The translations under genes and the position numbers were made by a program. Shown here piece by piece: positions 1 to 11,815 of a stretch of DNA of 38,030 nt. The notes below the pieces were generated by a model. It was not told the DNA's origin, searched no databases, and saw nothing but the letters and a program-made list of their open reading frames with translations. This DNA comes from Prosthecobacter debontii (lineage in GTDB: Bacteria; Verrucomicrobiota; Verrucomicrobiia; Verrucomicrobiales; Akkermansiaceae), in contig CAMBPB010000025.1 in assembly GCA_945869465.1 (NCBI GenBank), positions 1 to 38,030 on the forward strand. Direction: 5' to 3'. Each line of letters begins with the position of its first letter. Position 1 is the first letter of the stretch.

Positions 1-1
1 C

Positions 2-223
2 TTCTTCTACACCATGTATTACTACGCCCAGGGCATGTACCAGCGCGGCGGCAAATGCGCCGAACAATCCAAACGCGTCATCCCCGAAGTCCTGCTCCCC
101 AAGCAACAACCCGACGGCTCCTACCTCGGCGAGGACGAAGGCGGCGGCAAGGTCTACACCGCCAGCCTTTCCATGCTCGCCCTCGCCGTGAAAAACCACT
201 TCCTCCCCATCTATCAGCGCTAG
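2..223 (+). CDS. C-terminal end of a prenyltransferase/squalene-cyclase-like repeat protein (partial)
   Basis: The open frame enters from the left edge, so only the last 73 residues are visible. The end reads KVYTASLSMLALAVKNHF followed by LPIYQR. A Gly-rich turn, then Y-[ST]-[AT]-[SA]-x-x-x-L-A-L and a terminal LPIYQR is the usual close of the alpha/alpha-toroid proteins related to terpenoid cyclases and prenyltransferases that are common in Verrucomicrobiota and Planctomycetota. Those proteins are usually exported and of unknown substrate; true cyclase activity cannot be inferred from this end. The Asp-rich stretch GEDEGGG is a loop. The family call is made from memory of such sequences, without a search. 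Confidence 0.6.
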   Translation, partial: FFYTMYYYAQGMYQRGGKCAEQSKRVIPEVLLPKQQPDGSYLGEDEGGGKVYTASLSMLALAVKNHFLPIYQR

Positions 224-355
224 CCGCCGCCCCGCACCGGCCGCAACGCCGGCGCCTTGGCAACAAATGGGATTTTTAAGATGGATGGTTGACCTTCGGG
301 AGCTCCGATTTTATGCTTACCAGCCTTGGGCCGCGCAAACGACGGCCCCCATCTT

Positions 356-904
356 GTGACCGCGGATCATCTCATATTAGTCGGAGTCTTCGATGGATTC
401 AGTTGGACCCGCTGTGAGGGCAAAGGATCCTTCGTGAACAGTACGTCGGTGAAAGCGTTTTGCGATGAACGCATCGCTGACGGCGAAACACTCGTGGTGG
501 TGGATCTCGGCGGCTGCACCGGCATGGATTCGACTTTCATGGGCACGCTCGCCGGCATTGCCGCGCGCCTCTCCGCAAAAGACGGTGGAGTGCTTCAAAT
601 CGCCGAACCGGGTGACCGGAACCGCCGGTCGCTCGAAGATCTCGGCTTGGATTTTCTAATGGAAATCGATCCTGCCACCGCTCCCTGGCGCGGAAAGTTG
701 GGAGCCATCCGGAGCCACCTGAAACCGCCGCAAGCCCCGGGATCAATCGACCGGATCGAGCGGGTGCGGCATGTGCTGGAAGCCCATCAGACGCTCAGCG
801 AGGTGAGCGACAAGAACGCCCGCGAATTTGGACAGGTCGTCACGTTTTTGGAAAACGAGTTAGCGGAAAAGGAGCCGCCGGCGGGTGAAGCTGATCGGAA
901 ATAG
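356..904 (+). CDS. STAS-domain anti-anti-sigma factor-like protein (RsbV/SpoIIAA type)
   Basis: This is a cytoplasmic STAS-domain protein of about 180 residues, longer than the usual 100-120 because of a C-terminal tail. The core runs from ILVGVFDGF to about FLMEID. It contains LVVVDLGGCTGMDSTFMGTL, where the Asp-Ser pair sits where SpoIIAA/RsbV proteins carry the serine phosphorylated by an anti-sigma kinase. The tail (PPQAPGSIDRIERVRHVLEAHQ) is helical and charged and may dock a partner. The start is uncertain: GTG at 356 puts the start eight residues before the first strand, while an in-frame TTG at 326 gives ten more residues; neither has a clear Shine-Dalgarno. The stop is 14 bp before the start of a SpoIIE-type phosphatase, so the two are probably co-transcribed as antagonist and phosphatase. 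No RsbW-like kinase is visible nearby. Confidence 0.85.
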   Translation: MTADHLILVGVFDGFSWTRCEGKGSFVNSTSVKAFCDERIADGETLVVVDLGGCTGMDSTFMGTLAGIAARLSAKDGGVLQIAEPGDRNRRSLEDLGLDFLMEIDPATAPWRGKLGAIRSHLKPPQAPGSIDRIERVRHVLEAHQTLSEVSDKNAREFGQVVTFLENELAEKEPPAGEADRK

Positions 905-918
905 GGATAGGCAAGGCC

Positions 919-2391
919 GTGTCTGAAATGTTGAATCCCCCCGAGATGCTGGATCCCGTGACCATTGCACTCGGCGTTGGTGCCGTCGTTCTGATCGTGC
1001 TGGTGCTGGCGCTGCGCAATCAGCGCCGTCGCAATCGGTCCATCCGCCGGCGCTTCCGCGAACTCGAAGGCGAGGAACAACGTATGTTTTCCTTTCTCAA
1101 CGACTTGGGGCTGGCCATCGAAAACGAACCGTCGGCTTCCGTGCTTTCCCGCATCATCGTGGACGGCATCGACAAGGTGGTGAACGCCCGCGGCGGGGCG
1201 GTCTATTTCTTCGGATCGGAAAACGGCTTTTTGAATCCCTCCTATATCTCCGAGAATTGCCCGCCGCTCATCGGCATTCCGGTGGAGATCCGCAAAAAGG
1301 CCCAGCGCGATCCGCGCGCGCTTGAGAGCCATGTCCGGTTGTCCCGCGTCGGGGTGGACGAGGGCATTCTCGGCCATTGCCTCACCTTGGGCCAGGCGAT
1401 CCATGTGGCAGATGTGAAAAGCCATCCGTCGTTTCGCGATGCCTTCACCCGTTACACCGACGACGTGGCCGCGTTGCTCTCGCCGCTGAGTCATGCGGGC
1501 AAGGATCTCGGAGTGCTCGTGGTCGCGAGACGGCATCAGGACGGAGCGTTCACCGCCAACGATTTCGCCGTATTTCGCTCGGCGGCAGAACAATCCTCGT
1601 TTGCCATTGGCAACGCCCGGGTCCACCGCGAAGCCCATGAAAAACGGGCCATCGAAGGCGAGCTACAGAATGCCCGCGAAGTCCAACGAATCCTGCTGCC
1701 TCAGGCGGACCCTGTCGTCGCGGGCTTTCGGATCAGCGGCACCAACCTGCCCGCCCGCATCATCAGCGGCGATTATTACGATTATCTCGATCTCGGAGAC
1801 CGCAAGTTCGGCATCGCCATCGCCGATGTTTCCGGCAAGGGCGTCCCTGCCGGACTCTTGATGGCGATGTGCCGCAGCGCCCTGCGCTCGGTCGCTCGCG
1901 GCCAGACTTCACCCTCAGAGGTGCTCGCCGCCGTCAATCGCCAGCTCTTCCCGGACATCCGCGAGGACATGTTCATCAGCATGGCCTACGCCATCCTCGA
2001 TGAAACCAACGGCAAGCTGGTGATCGCCCGCGCCGGCCATGATCCCGCGCTGCTGTTCCGCCGCGAGTCAGGCAAAGTCGAACTCCTGCGCTCGCCCGGC
2101 CTCGCCCTCGGCATCGACGAAGGCACCGTCTTCGAGCGCGTCACCAAGGATCAGGAAATCGCTTTGTTCCCCGGTGATTGCGTCCTGCTCTATACCGACG
2201 GCGTGCGCGAGGCGGTGGATTCCCATGACGAGGAGTTTGGCATGGAGCGCATGTCCGAAAGCTTCCGCCTGGCCGCCCCGCTCGGCTCCGAAGCCGTGCT
2301 CGCCCGCATGCAGGAGGAGCTCCGCCAATTCACCGGCGAAGGCCCCCAGATGGACGACATTACCCTCGTCGCCATCGAGAAAAAGCGGTGA
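919..2391 (+). CDS. Membrane-anchored GAF-SpoIIE (PP2C) serine phosphatase, RsbU-like
   Basis: A 490-residue protein starting at GTG. Residues 13-32 form one membrane helix, followed by a basic stretch (RNQRRRNR) that favours a cytoplasmic body. Residues about 55-230 resemble a GAF sensor domain, and a short coiled segment leads to a PP2C/SpoIIE catalytic domain from about 250 to the end. Catalytic features are SGDYYDYLDL (about 283-292), IADVSGKGVPAGLLMA (about 301-316), a DGVREAVD block and the final DDITLVAIEKK, which hold the metal-binding Asp residues. Known relatives dephosphorylate STAS proteins and so release sigma factors or diguanylate cyclase modules. The STAS gene directly upstream is the obvious substrate; this is an inference from position. 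The GAF ligand cannot be predicted. Confidence 0.9.
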   Translation: MSEMLNPPEMLDPVTIALGVGAVVLIVLVLALRNQRRRNRSIRRRFRELEGEEQRMFSFLNDLGLAIENEPSASVLSRIIVDGIDKVVNARGGAVYFFGSENGFLNPSYISENCPPLIGIPVEIRKKAQRDPRALESHVRLSRVGVDEGILGHCLTLGQAIHVADVKSHPSFRDAFTRYTDDVAALLSPLSHAGKDLGVLVVARRHQDGAFTANDFAVFRSAAEQSSFAIGNARVHREAHEKRAIEGELQNAREVQRILLPQADPVVAGFRISGTNLPARIISGDYYDYLDLGDRKFGIAIADVSGKGVPAGLLMAMCRSALRSVARGQTSPSEVLAAVNRQLFPDIREDMFISMAYAILDETNGKLVIARAGHDPALLFRRESGKVELLRSPGLALGIDEGTVFERVTKDQEIALFPGDCVLLYTDGVREAVDSHDEEFGMERMSESFRLAAPLGSEAVLARMQEELRQFTGEGPQMDDITLVAIEKKR

Positions 2392-2504
2392 TTCGCGCCC
2401 CGCTGTGGATTGCAGCGCAAACTGCTTGCTTGATAAAGGGAGTCTCCAACTGCCATGCAAACAGGGCATCCTGAGGCGGATGTCCGCGCGTGGATTGAAG
2501 GCAA

Positions 2505-2538
2505 AAAAACGGCAGCCCCGCAAGGGACTGCCGTTTTT
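2505..2538. terminator. Bidirectional rho-independent terminator between the phosphatase gene and gapA
   Basis: A perfect 11-bp arm (AAAAACGGCAG pairing with CTGCCGTTTTT) continues inward with one C-A mismatch and three G-C pairs, closed by a GCAA tetraloop of the stable GNRA type. A-runs on one side and T-runs on the other let it work on both strands, as expected between two convergent genes. Confidence 0.9.
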
Positions 2539-2573
2539 GGAAAGGTGGATCGGGATGATCTGCGGAAGCAGCG

Positions 2574-3647
<1,074 letters not shown>

Positions 3648-3800
3648 CTATTTCCGCCCGGCGGGGCGGGATTGTGCATGCCAAAACCCATGCGTCAACC
3701 CCCGGAGCTCAAAGCGCAGAATATGCGTGGTTTTTGAGGACTCCGATCCCCTGATGACCTTCCCCTGTGTGCGATGCCTGCTTGGCGAAGGTTCCACCCA

Positions 3801-3945
3801 ATGAAAATGCATTTCGCAGCCCTCGCCTCCGTCGGTGGATGACAGCGTTCTGGTCAAGCTCACCGGCAAGGGCGATGTCGTCGAAAAGGATCTGTTGACG
3901 CTCGCCCGCGATGTGGACACCCACTCGCTCAAGAAGGTCAAATGA
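3801..3945 (+). pseudogene. Short remnant of an unrecognised, possibly exported protein
   Basis: An ATG at 3801 opens a signal-like start, MKMHFAALASVGG, that stops at 3842. One frame over, from about 3835 to a TGA at 3943-3945, the DNA reads VDDSVLVKLTGKGDVV and on to a charged end, LKKVK. The second frame has protein-like composition and alternating hydrophobic and charged residues. The simplest reading is one small gene, or the two ends of a larger one, joined by a frameshift or deletion near 3836. I do not recognise the family. It could also be chance coding-like composition in GC-rich DNA. Confidence 0.3.
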
Positions 3946-4049
3946 CGCCTTCGGGCGCCTCAACAGAGAGTGCGCTCGTCGAACGACCGGCCGATTTCCC
4001 CGCTCAAAGTCTTTGTTGCACTTTCCCGGCTCATCCGCAGACTCCCGCC

Positions 4050-4328
4050 ATGGAACTCGACCTTATCGACGTTCAATTCGATCTCCGGAGCATCAAGCCC
4101 CGCGAGTTGGAAGAGGCGTTTGAAGACCCTTTTGCCGTGCGCTTTCTGCCGGACAGCGAACGTGCCGACGGCGCGTCCCGGTATTATGCGCTCGGCCGCA
4201 CCGTGGCAAACCGCTACTTGTTTTTTGCGTTCTGGACGGATGGCAAAGTCACACGTGTCGTCGCCGCCCGCGAAATGGCCGACACCGAGCGGAAGTTTTA
4301 CGACCGCAAATACGCCGAGTTCCGTTAA
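4050..4328 (+). CDS. BrnT-like (DUF497) toxin of a type II toxin-antitoxin pair
   Basis: A 92-residue protein with the size and layout of BrnT RNase toxins: a short N-terminal strand, then ELEEAFEDPFAVRF (like the F-x-DP element of BrnT), an ALGRT strand, and the C-terminal RVVAAREMADTERKFYDRK, which matches the usual [IV]-[IS]-A-R-x-A-x-x-x-E-R block. The typical K-H-G-[VI] near the N terminus is missing, so this is a divergent member. I place the start at ATG 4050 (MELDLID); a longer frame from 3942 would add low-complexity residues. It precedes a CopG-type antitoxin by 29 bp, and toxin-first order is normal for brnT-brnA. Ribonuclease activity is assumed from the family. Confidence 0.6.
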   Translation: MELDLIDVQFDLRSIKPRELEEAFEDPFAVRFLPDSERADGASRYYALGRTVANRYLFFAFWTDGKVTRVVAAREMADTERKFYDRKYAEFR

Positions 4329-4357
4329 GTCCGCCGACATCTCCACCCACCGCCATC

Positions 4358-4630
4358 ATGCAAGCCATCACCCGCTGGAACGACATCCCCGAGTTCGCCG
4401 ACGAGGCGGAAGAAGCCGCTTTTTGGGAATACCACGAGCTCGACGGTCGGCTCATGGCCACCTCGGTCCACGAGGCGGATTCCCGTGAATCCACCACCAT
4501 CACCCTGCGCTTTGATCCGCGCATGCTGTCGCGCATCAAACGCATCGCCCGCTCCCGCTTTCTCAACTATCAGTCGATGATGAAACAATGGCTGGCGGAG
4601 CGACTGGAAGACGAAATGCGCAAACTCTGA
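4358..4630 (+). CDS. CopG-family antitoxin (BrnA-like)
   Basis: A 90-residue protein with two parts. The N-terminal half (IPEFADEAEEAAFWEYHELD) matches the acidic toxin-binding segment of CopG antitoxins, with its hallmark E-x-x-FW-x-x-H-[DE]. The C-terminal half (ITLRFDPRMLSRIKRIARSR, then NYQSMMKQWLAERLED) is a ribbon-helix-helix: one beta strand that contacts DNA as a dimer, then two helices. In known pairs the antitoxin neutralises the BrnT-like toxin and represses the operon. It follows the toxin gene by 29 bp and is followed 2 bp later by a VanZ-like gene. Confidence 0.82.
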   Translation: MQAITRWNDIPEFADEAEEAAFWEYHELDGRLMATSVHEADSRESTTITLRFDPRMLSRIKRIARSRFLNYQSMMKQWLAERLEDEMRKL

Positions 4631-4632
4631 GC

Positions 4633-5019
4633 ATGTTCCGGCTTCCCCGGCATCCCGCCATTTGGTTCGCGGCATTCCTCGGCTGGTTTGCGGCGCTGTG
4701 GTTTTGCTCGTCCCTACCGGGTTCCGCGCAGCCGATGTCCATACCCCACCTCGACAAGCTCCTCCACTTTTCCTACTATCTGAGCGGCGGCTTATTGTTC
4801 GCCGGATGCCATTTCCGGCTCCAGCCCGCGCAACCGGCGTGGGCACGCATCCTCGGCGCGGCGGTCCTCGCCATGGCTCTCATCGGCTGGCTCGACGAGT
4901 GGCACCAGACCTTCACCCCGGGCCGCAGCGGTGCCGACCCGTGGGATTGGCTCGCCGACCTGTTCGGTGGCACGGCAGGGGCACTCGTGCTCAAAGCGAT
5001 CCATCGCCGGCTTATCTAA
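4633..5019 (+). CDS. VanZ-like small membrane protein
   Basis: A 128-residue protein with about four hydrophobic segments. The conserved VanZ elements are visible: HLDKLLHFSYYLSGG, then DEWHQTFTPGRSGA followed by DPWDWLADLFGG. Members of this family are integral inner-membrane proteins of poorly known role; the name comes from the vanZ gene for low teicoplanin resistance, but most relatives have no proven link to resistance. ATG 4633 is taken as the start because it begins MFRLPRHPAIW just ahead of the first membrane segment and lies 2 bp after the antitoxin stop. A longer frame from 4588 would overlap the antitoxin. Tight spacing suggests translation coupled to the toxin-antitoxin operon. 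Confidence 0.85.
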   Translation: MFRLPRHPAIWFAAFLGWFAALWFCSSLPGSAQPMSIPHLDKLLHFSYYLSGGLLFAGCHFRLQPAQPAWARILGAAVLAMALIGWLDEWHQTFTPGRSGADPWDWLADLFGGTAGALVLKAIHRRLI

Positions 5020-5058
5020 CATTCATGTCCCGGCCCTGGCAAAACCCAAAAGCTCCAT

Positions 5059-5287
5059 GAAACTTCTTGCGCCCGCAATCTCACTAAAGTTAGATTTGAT
5101 GGCGGTCGCGACGAATTGACATTACTCGACCCGTCTGAATTCGACGATATTCAAATCATCGGCAAGCCGGAGGGAGACGATCAGGTGAGGGACACCAGCA
5201 AACAAATCCGGGGGTTTCAACTTCCCACCGCGGTTGCGGCGGGCTAGATTTGATTTGCCATGAGCCTGAACCAACTCGATCAACTCG
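5059..5287 (+). pseudogene. Gene debris between the VanZ-like gene and the RbsD-like gene
   Basis: No complete gene is visible in the 268 bases after the VanZ-like stop. The frame ending with TAG at 5245-5247 reads KVRFDGGRDELTLLDPSEF and continues acidic and protein-like, but it has no start codon. Thirteen bases later an ATG at 5260 opens MSLNQLDQLVK, which looks like a real N terminus but runs straight into the antisense of the RbsD-like gene and stops soon after. These look like the end of one gene and the beginning of another, both cut by rearrangement. Families are not recognised. Confidence 0.3.
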
Positions 5288-5677
5288 TCAAACCGACTCC
5301 AGAATCACGTTGCCATACGCGGTCGTATCGCCCGTGCGGATCAGGCCGATGGCGTGCGGCACACGTTTCTTGAAATCCACGTGCGCTTCGCGCGTCACCG
5401 GAATGTGGCCGAAGGATTTGGTGAACCGCGCGATGGCTTCCGGGGGATTGGTGCCCAAAAACTCCTCCGCCTGCCAGATGCGGCCGATCTTGAAAACGGG
5501 CGTCAGCAAATCCAACACATCCAGAACGGTGGGAATGCCCTTGCACAACGAGAGGTCCACGGTTTCGATTTCAGGCCAGAATGGAAACGCCCAGTCGGCG
5601 ATCACCAGCGTGTTGGTGTGGCGGATGCGGGCGATCAGGTGAAGAACCTGCGGGTTGAGGATACCAGTTTGGAGCAT
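5288..5677 (-). CDS. RbsD/FucU-family sugar mutarotase (pyranase)
   Basis: A 129-residue protein of normal length for the family. RbsD interconverts pyran and furan forms of ribose, and FucU the anomers of fucose. The start MLQTGILNPQV is typical. His20 and Asp28 fall at the catalytic positions (ARIRHTNTLVIAD), and the end RTGDTTAYGNVILESV carries the sugar-binding Tyr-x-Asn near 121-123. The late His before the RTG block (VPHAIGLIRTGD) is also in place. Specificity cannot be settled from sequence. No sugar transporter or kinase is adjacent. Its 3' end overlaps the debris upstream on the other strand, with the stop codon just inside it, so the last residues may have changed by the rearrangement. 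Confidence 0.85.
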   Translation of the reverse strand: MLQTGILNPQVLHLIARIRHTNTLVIADWAFPFWPEIETVDLSLCKGIPTVLDVLDLLTPVFKIGRIWQAEEFLGTNPPEAIARFTKSFGHIPVTREAHVDFKKRVPHAIGLIRTGDTTAYGNVILESV

Positions 5678-5745
5678 GGCGTTTGGATCGGTTGACGGGA
5701 CGCATCATCAAAGGTCCTTCACCGACGTCAACCAGAGAATGCCCG

Positions 5746-5868
5746 TCACGGCAGCCCCAGCGAATCGATCACCGCAGCCGTGATCGGCTCAAGCAATAGC
5801 GCTGGGAACAACCCGAGAATCACCAGCGCCACGGCCTGCCATGGCGAACGATGGATAACCTTCATCAT
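5746..5868 (-). pseudogene. Possible remnant of the last membrane helix of a NuoM/MrpD-like protein
   Basis: The minus strand encodes a 40-residue peptide from an ATG pair at 5868 to a TGA at 5746. Its centre, WQAVALVILGLFPALLLEPI, resembles the last helix and tail of complex I or Mrp antiporter subunits (L-x-x-LGLxP-x-x-LL-x-x-x). The frame is open upstream to about 5958, but that part does not look membrane-like. No other nuo gene is nearby, so I read this as a fragment. The rest of 5678-6058 holds no gene I can support; it includes a run of nine G at 6038-6046. Confidence 0.3.
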
Positions 5869-6058
5869 CTGCTTCAAGCACTGCCCGAGAACCTGCAAAA
5901 CGATCTCAAGTCCCTGAAAAAGAGGGTGTCGCAGCCTATTCTCAGCAATCTGGTTAAGTCGCTATGCCGGCAGCGGGCCTGAGGCGTAATAGCGTCCGCC
6001 GGGGGTGTCCAGAGGCCAAGTTCCAGGTGGGAATTGAGGGGGGGGGAAAAGGGGTTGA

Positions 6059-7246
6059 TCAGGCTAGCGGCTTGAATTCCACCGTCTCGATCACCTTGCC
6101 GTCAAGCCCCTTCATCACGAAGCGCAGCGCCGCCCCGTCCGCCTTGCCCTCGATCCAGGTCGCCCGCTCCGGCTGCGGCCCACCGCCGACCAGCTGGGCG
6201 TAGGGAAACTCCGCCGTGCCGGGAATCCATGCCGTTTCGTGCATGTGACCCGACACCACGACCTGCGTTTTCCACGCCACCAGCGCGTCGTGCCAGGCCT
6301 CCCGGCTCGATCGACTAAAGAAATCGTAGCCGCCCTTTCCGTAGTCCTTTGCCTCCTCTGTCGTCCAGAGCAGCGGGATGTGGCAGAAGACCATCCGGTA
6401 GGAAGCGTCGCGGAACTCAGGCCGCACGATGATCTCCTTCAACCACTCCGCCTGCTCCTTGCGCAACGCCTCGAAGGCAACCCGCCCGCCGAAACTCGGA
6501 TGATCGTCCGGCTTGTCCTCGCCGGTGTGCAGGCAGATCACCGCCACCGGCCCGCTGCGGAACGCATAGAAGGGCCGCCCCTCCGGCGTCGCCACCAGCT
6601 CGGGCACCTTGTAGGCCCACTTGCCACGGACGTCGTGGTTACCCCAGACCAACAGCAAAGGCCGCCCTTCGCTGACGTCCTGACCCGCCGGATGCAGCAG
6701 CGTCGGCACCAGCCAGTCCTCCTGATGCCAGTCGTTGCAGGTGTCGCCGTTCCACAGCAGGAAATCCCCGATAGGGGTCAATGCGTGCAGCTTCTCGATC
6801 GTCGCCGCGTTCTGGTGGGTGTCATTCCACACCACGAATTCCGTCGACTTCCCCAGCGGGTCCAGCGTGCCAAACTTCTTCCATGGTCCCTCGACCCGTT
6901 CCTTGCCGTCCGCCGCCTCGGTAATCGCACGGAGCTGGTATTTCCCGCCCGCTTTCAAGCCCTCAATCCTCACCCGCAAAATCGCATCGCCCTGCGGCAC
7001 CATCCCGAATCGATCGGCCGCCGCCGTCCCCGAGCTGCCGTTCTCGCCCTTCCACTCCACCCGGCCTTTTGCCAAGCGCGAGACGGCCCAAACCACCTCT
7101 ACCCCGTCGTGCCGCGGCGCCATGATCACAGCCGGTGACTTCACCAGAGGCCCGGCCTCAGCGGCCTGTTCCTGACCCGCGGAAATCCCCGTCGCGCCCG
7201 CCACCGTGCCGCCTGCCAACTTTCCAAGGAATCCGCGTCGCTTCAT
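6059..7246 (-). CDS. Tat-exported metallophosphoesterase with an N-terminal fibronectin-like domain
   Basis: A 395-residue protein. It begins MKRRGFLGKLAGGTVAGA, a twin-arginine signal, so it is exported folded, with its metal pair probably loaded in the cytoplasm. Residues about 35-125 look like a fibronectin-type beta domain (as in purple acid phosphatases), followed by a calcineurin-like domain. Metal-binding motifs in order are VVWNDTH, LLWNGDTCND, WGNHD, FCHIPLL and SGHMHETAW. The usual D-x-H, GD, GNH[DE], H and GHxH series is therefore complete. The substrate is unknown; a periplasmic phosphoesterase is likely. The upstream gap with xseA (divergent) is AT-richer than its surroundings and may hold promoters for both genes. 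Confidence 0.9.
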   Translation of the reverse strand: MKRRGFLGKLAGGTVAGATGISAGQEQAAEAGPLVKSPAVIMAPRHDGVEVVWAVSRLAKGRVEWKGENGSSGTAAADRFGMVPQGDAILRVRIEGLKAGGKYQLRAITEAADGKERVEGPWKKFGTLDPLGKSTEFVVWNDTHQNAATIEKLHALTPIGDFLLWNGDTCNDWHQEDWLVPTLLHPAGQDVSEGRPLLLVWGNHDVRGKWAYKVPELVATPEGRPFYAFRSGPVAVICLHTGEDKPDDHPSFGGRVAFEALRKEQAEWLKEIIVRPEFRDASYRMVFCHIPLLWTTEEAKDYGKGGYDFFSRSSREAWHDALVAWKTQVVVSGHMHETAWIPGTAEFPYAQLVGGGPQPERATWIEGKADGAALRFVMKGLDGKVIETVEFKPLA

Positions 7247-7475
7247 GAGCGCCCTAAAACGTAACGAAAACCGCTTTTTTACGCCAAAACTTCACTTCCC
7301 CGGCAAACTCCGTCTTCATCCATAACTTGGCGATTTGGCGGTTCCATCTCCCCTGCGGCCGGATCCACAACCCGGATTCAATAGTTTGGGAAGGGGAAGC
7401 CAGCGCGGCTGACCGATTGGAGCACGGGTAGCGATTTTGCTCTCGAATATTCCCCCGCGGCGGTCAGCTTGCGGC

Positions 7476-8840
7476 GTGGATTTATTTTCCCAACCGAAAC
7501 CCGCCGGGGAGAAGGCCCTTTCCGTGACGCAGCTTCTGCGGCGGATGAAGAACCTGCTGGAGGTGCAAGTGGGAGAGTTGTGGGTGGAAGGGGAGGTTTC
7601 CAACTTGAAAAAGCAGGGCAGCGGACACTGGTATTTCTCCCTTAAGGACGAGGGAGCGCAGATTCAGTGCGCGATGTTCGGGGCGCGCAAGCGGCCGGGC
7701 GCGGAGGCGCTTGAGGACGGGGCGAAGGTGCGCGTATTTGCGGAGGCGAGCGTGTATGAGGCGCGGGGGCAACTCCAGATCATCGTGCAGAAGGCCGAAC
7801 GGGCGGGCACCGGGGACTTGCAGGCGCGCTTCGAAACGCTGAAGCGCAAACTGCATGCGGAGGGTTTGTTCGATGCCGGGCGGAAGATGGCGATTCCCGG
7901 ATTTCCAACGAGAATCGGCATCATCACCTCCGGCTCGGGCGCGGCCTTGCAGGACATTCTCAACGTGCTGACACGCCGCGCGCCGTGGGTGCAGCCGGTG
8001 CTTTTCCCGGTGCGCGTGCAGGGCCGGGGCGCGGAGCTGGAAATCGCGCGGGCCATCGAAAAAATGGGGCGGCCCGAGGCATTCGGTTATCCGCGCTGCG
8101 ATGTGCTCATCGTCGGCCGCGGCGGCGGCTCGATCGAGGACTTGTGGAACTTCAACGAGGAAGTGGTCGCCCGGGCAATCGCCGGCTGTCCGATTCCGAT
8201 CATCTCGGCGGTCGGGCATGAGATCGATTTCACCATCGCGGATTTCGTGGCGGATCTGCGCGCTCCAACGCCCAGCGCCGCGGCGGAGCTGGCGGTGGCG
8301 GACGGCGCGGAGTTGTCAACCCGGCTGGCGCAGCACCGTCGGCGGCTCGAACGCCTGACACGCGAGCGCCTGATGCGGGCGCGCACTGCCGTGGACGCAC
8401 TCAAACGCGGCGTGCTGCAACGGGATGGTGAAAAGCTGTTGCGGGAACCGATGATGCGCCTCGACACCGCGCGCGGCAGGCTGTTGCAGGCGGTTGGATC
8501 GGCTTTGGACGAGGCGTCCGTTCGGCTCAACGAGGCGCGGGCCGGGCATCGGGCGCAGCACCCGGCGCGAGTGCTCGCACGGCGGCTTGAAAATCTATCA
8601 AACCTGAAGCGCCGTCTGGAGCGGGCCGGAAAAGATCCGATGGAGCGGCGACACGAACGTCTCGTCCGCCTGCGCGGCCTGCTGCGCGCGCTCGGCCCGG
8701 AATCCGCCTTCCAGCGCGGGTTTTCCATCACGCTCGGTGAAGACGGCAGGGCCGTGAGATCGGCCAAGGCGCTCAAAGCCGGAGATCTGCTGCGCACGAA
8801 GTTCTCCGACGGCGAGGCGACGAGCCGGGTGGTAGAATAG
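7476..8840 (+). CDS. xseA: Exodeoxyribonuclease VII large subunit
   Basis: The large subunit of exonuclease VII, which degrades single-stranded DNA together with XseB. I use GTG 7476 (MDLFSQPKPAGEK), giving 454 residues; a TTG at 7437 would add 13 residues not expected in the family. The N-terminal OB domain reads VTQLLRRMKNLLE, then LWVEGEVSNLKKQGSGHWYF. The catalytic part contains PTRIGIITSGSGAALQDI, DVLIVGRGGGSIEDLWNFNE and ISAVGHEIDFTIADFVAD followed by RAPTPSAAAE. A long helical region follows, and the C-terminal FQRGFSITLGEDGRAVRS tail is present. No xseB lies next to it. A hairpin after the stop separates it from convergent acnA. Confidence 0.95.
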   Translation: MDLFSQPKPAGEKALSVTQLLRRMKNLLEVQVGELWVEGEVSNLKKQGSGHWYFSLKDEGAQIQCAMFGARKRPGAEALEDGAKVRVFAEASVYEARGQLQIIVQKAERAGTGDLQARFETLKRKLHAEGLFDAGRKMAIPGFPTRIGIITSGSGAALQDILNVLTRRAPWVQPVLFPVRVQGRGAELEIARAIEKMGRPEAFGYPRCDVLIVGRGGGSIEDLWNFNEEVVARAIAGCPIPIISAVGHEIDFTIADFVADLRAPTPSAAAELAVADGAELSTRLAQHRRRLERLTRERLMRARTAVDALKRGVLQRDGEKLLREPMMRLDTARGRLLQAVGSALDEASVRLNEARAGHRAQHPARVLARRLENLSNLKRRLERAGKDPMERRHERLVRLRGLLRALGPESAFQRGFSITLGEDGRAVRSAKALKAGDLLRTKFSDGEATSRVVE

Positions 8841-8857
8841 GTTTGATTTCATTGACT

Positions 8858-8877
8858 CCACGACAGGAGTGTCGTGG
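8858..8877. terminator. Hairpin between convergent xseA and acnA
   Basis: A perfect 8-bp stem (CCACGACA with TGTCGTGG) and a GGAG loop lies in the 41 bases between the two stops. It has no clear T-run, so its role as an intrinsic terminator is plausible but not certain. Confidence 0.5.
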
Positions 8878-8881
8878 CTCC

Positions 8882-11800
<2,919 letters not shown>

Positions 11801-11815
11801 GGTGGGATAGGCGGG

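Noticed and set aside
5851..5982. A 43-codon plus-strand frame beginning MDNLHHLLQALPENL
   Set aside because: It overlaps the NuoM-like remnant, has no ribosome-binding site and no recognisable family; I could not tell it from chance.
6038..6054. Run of nine G followed by AAAA and GGGG downstream of the metallophosphoesterase gene
   Set aside because: Four full G tracts for a quadruplex are not present in a regular layout, and it lies in a decayed gap; it may also be prone to sequencing error.
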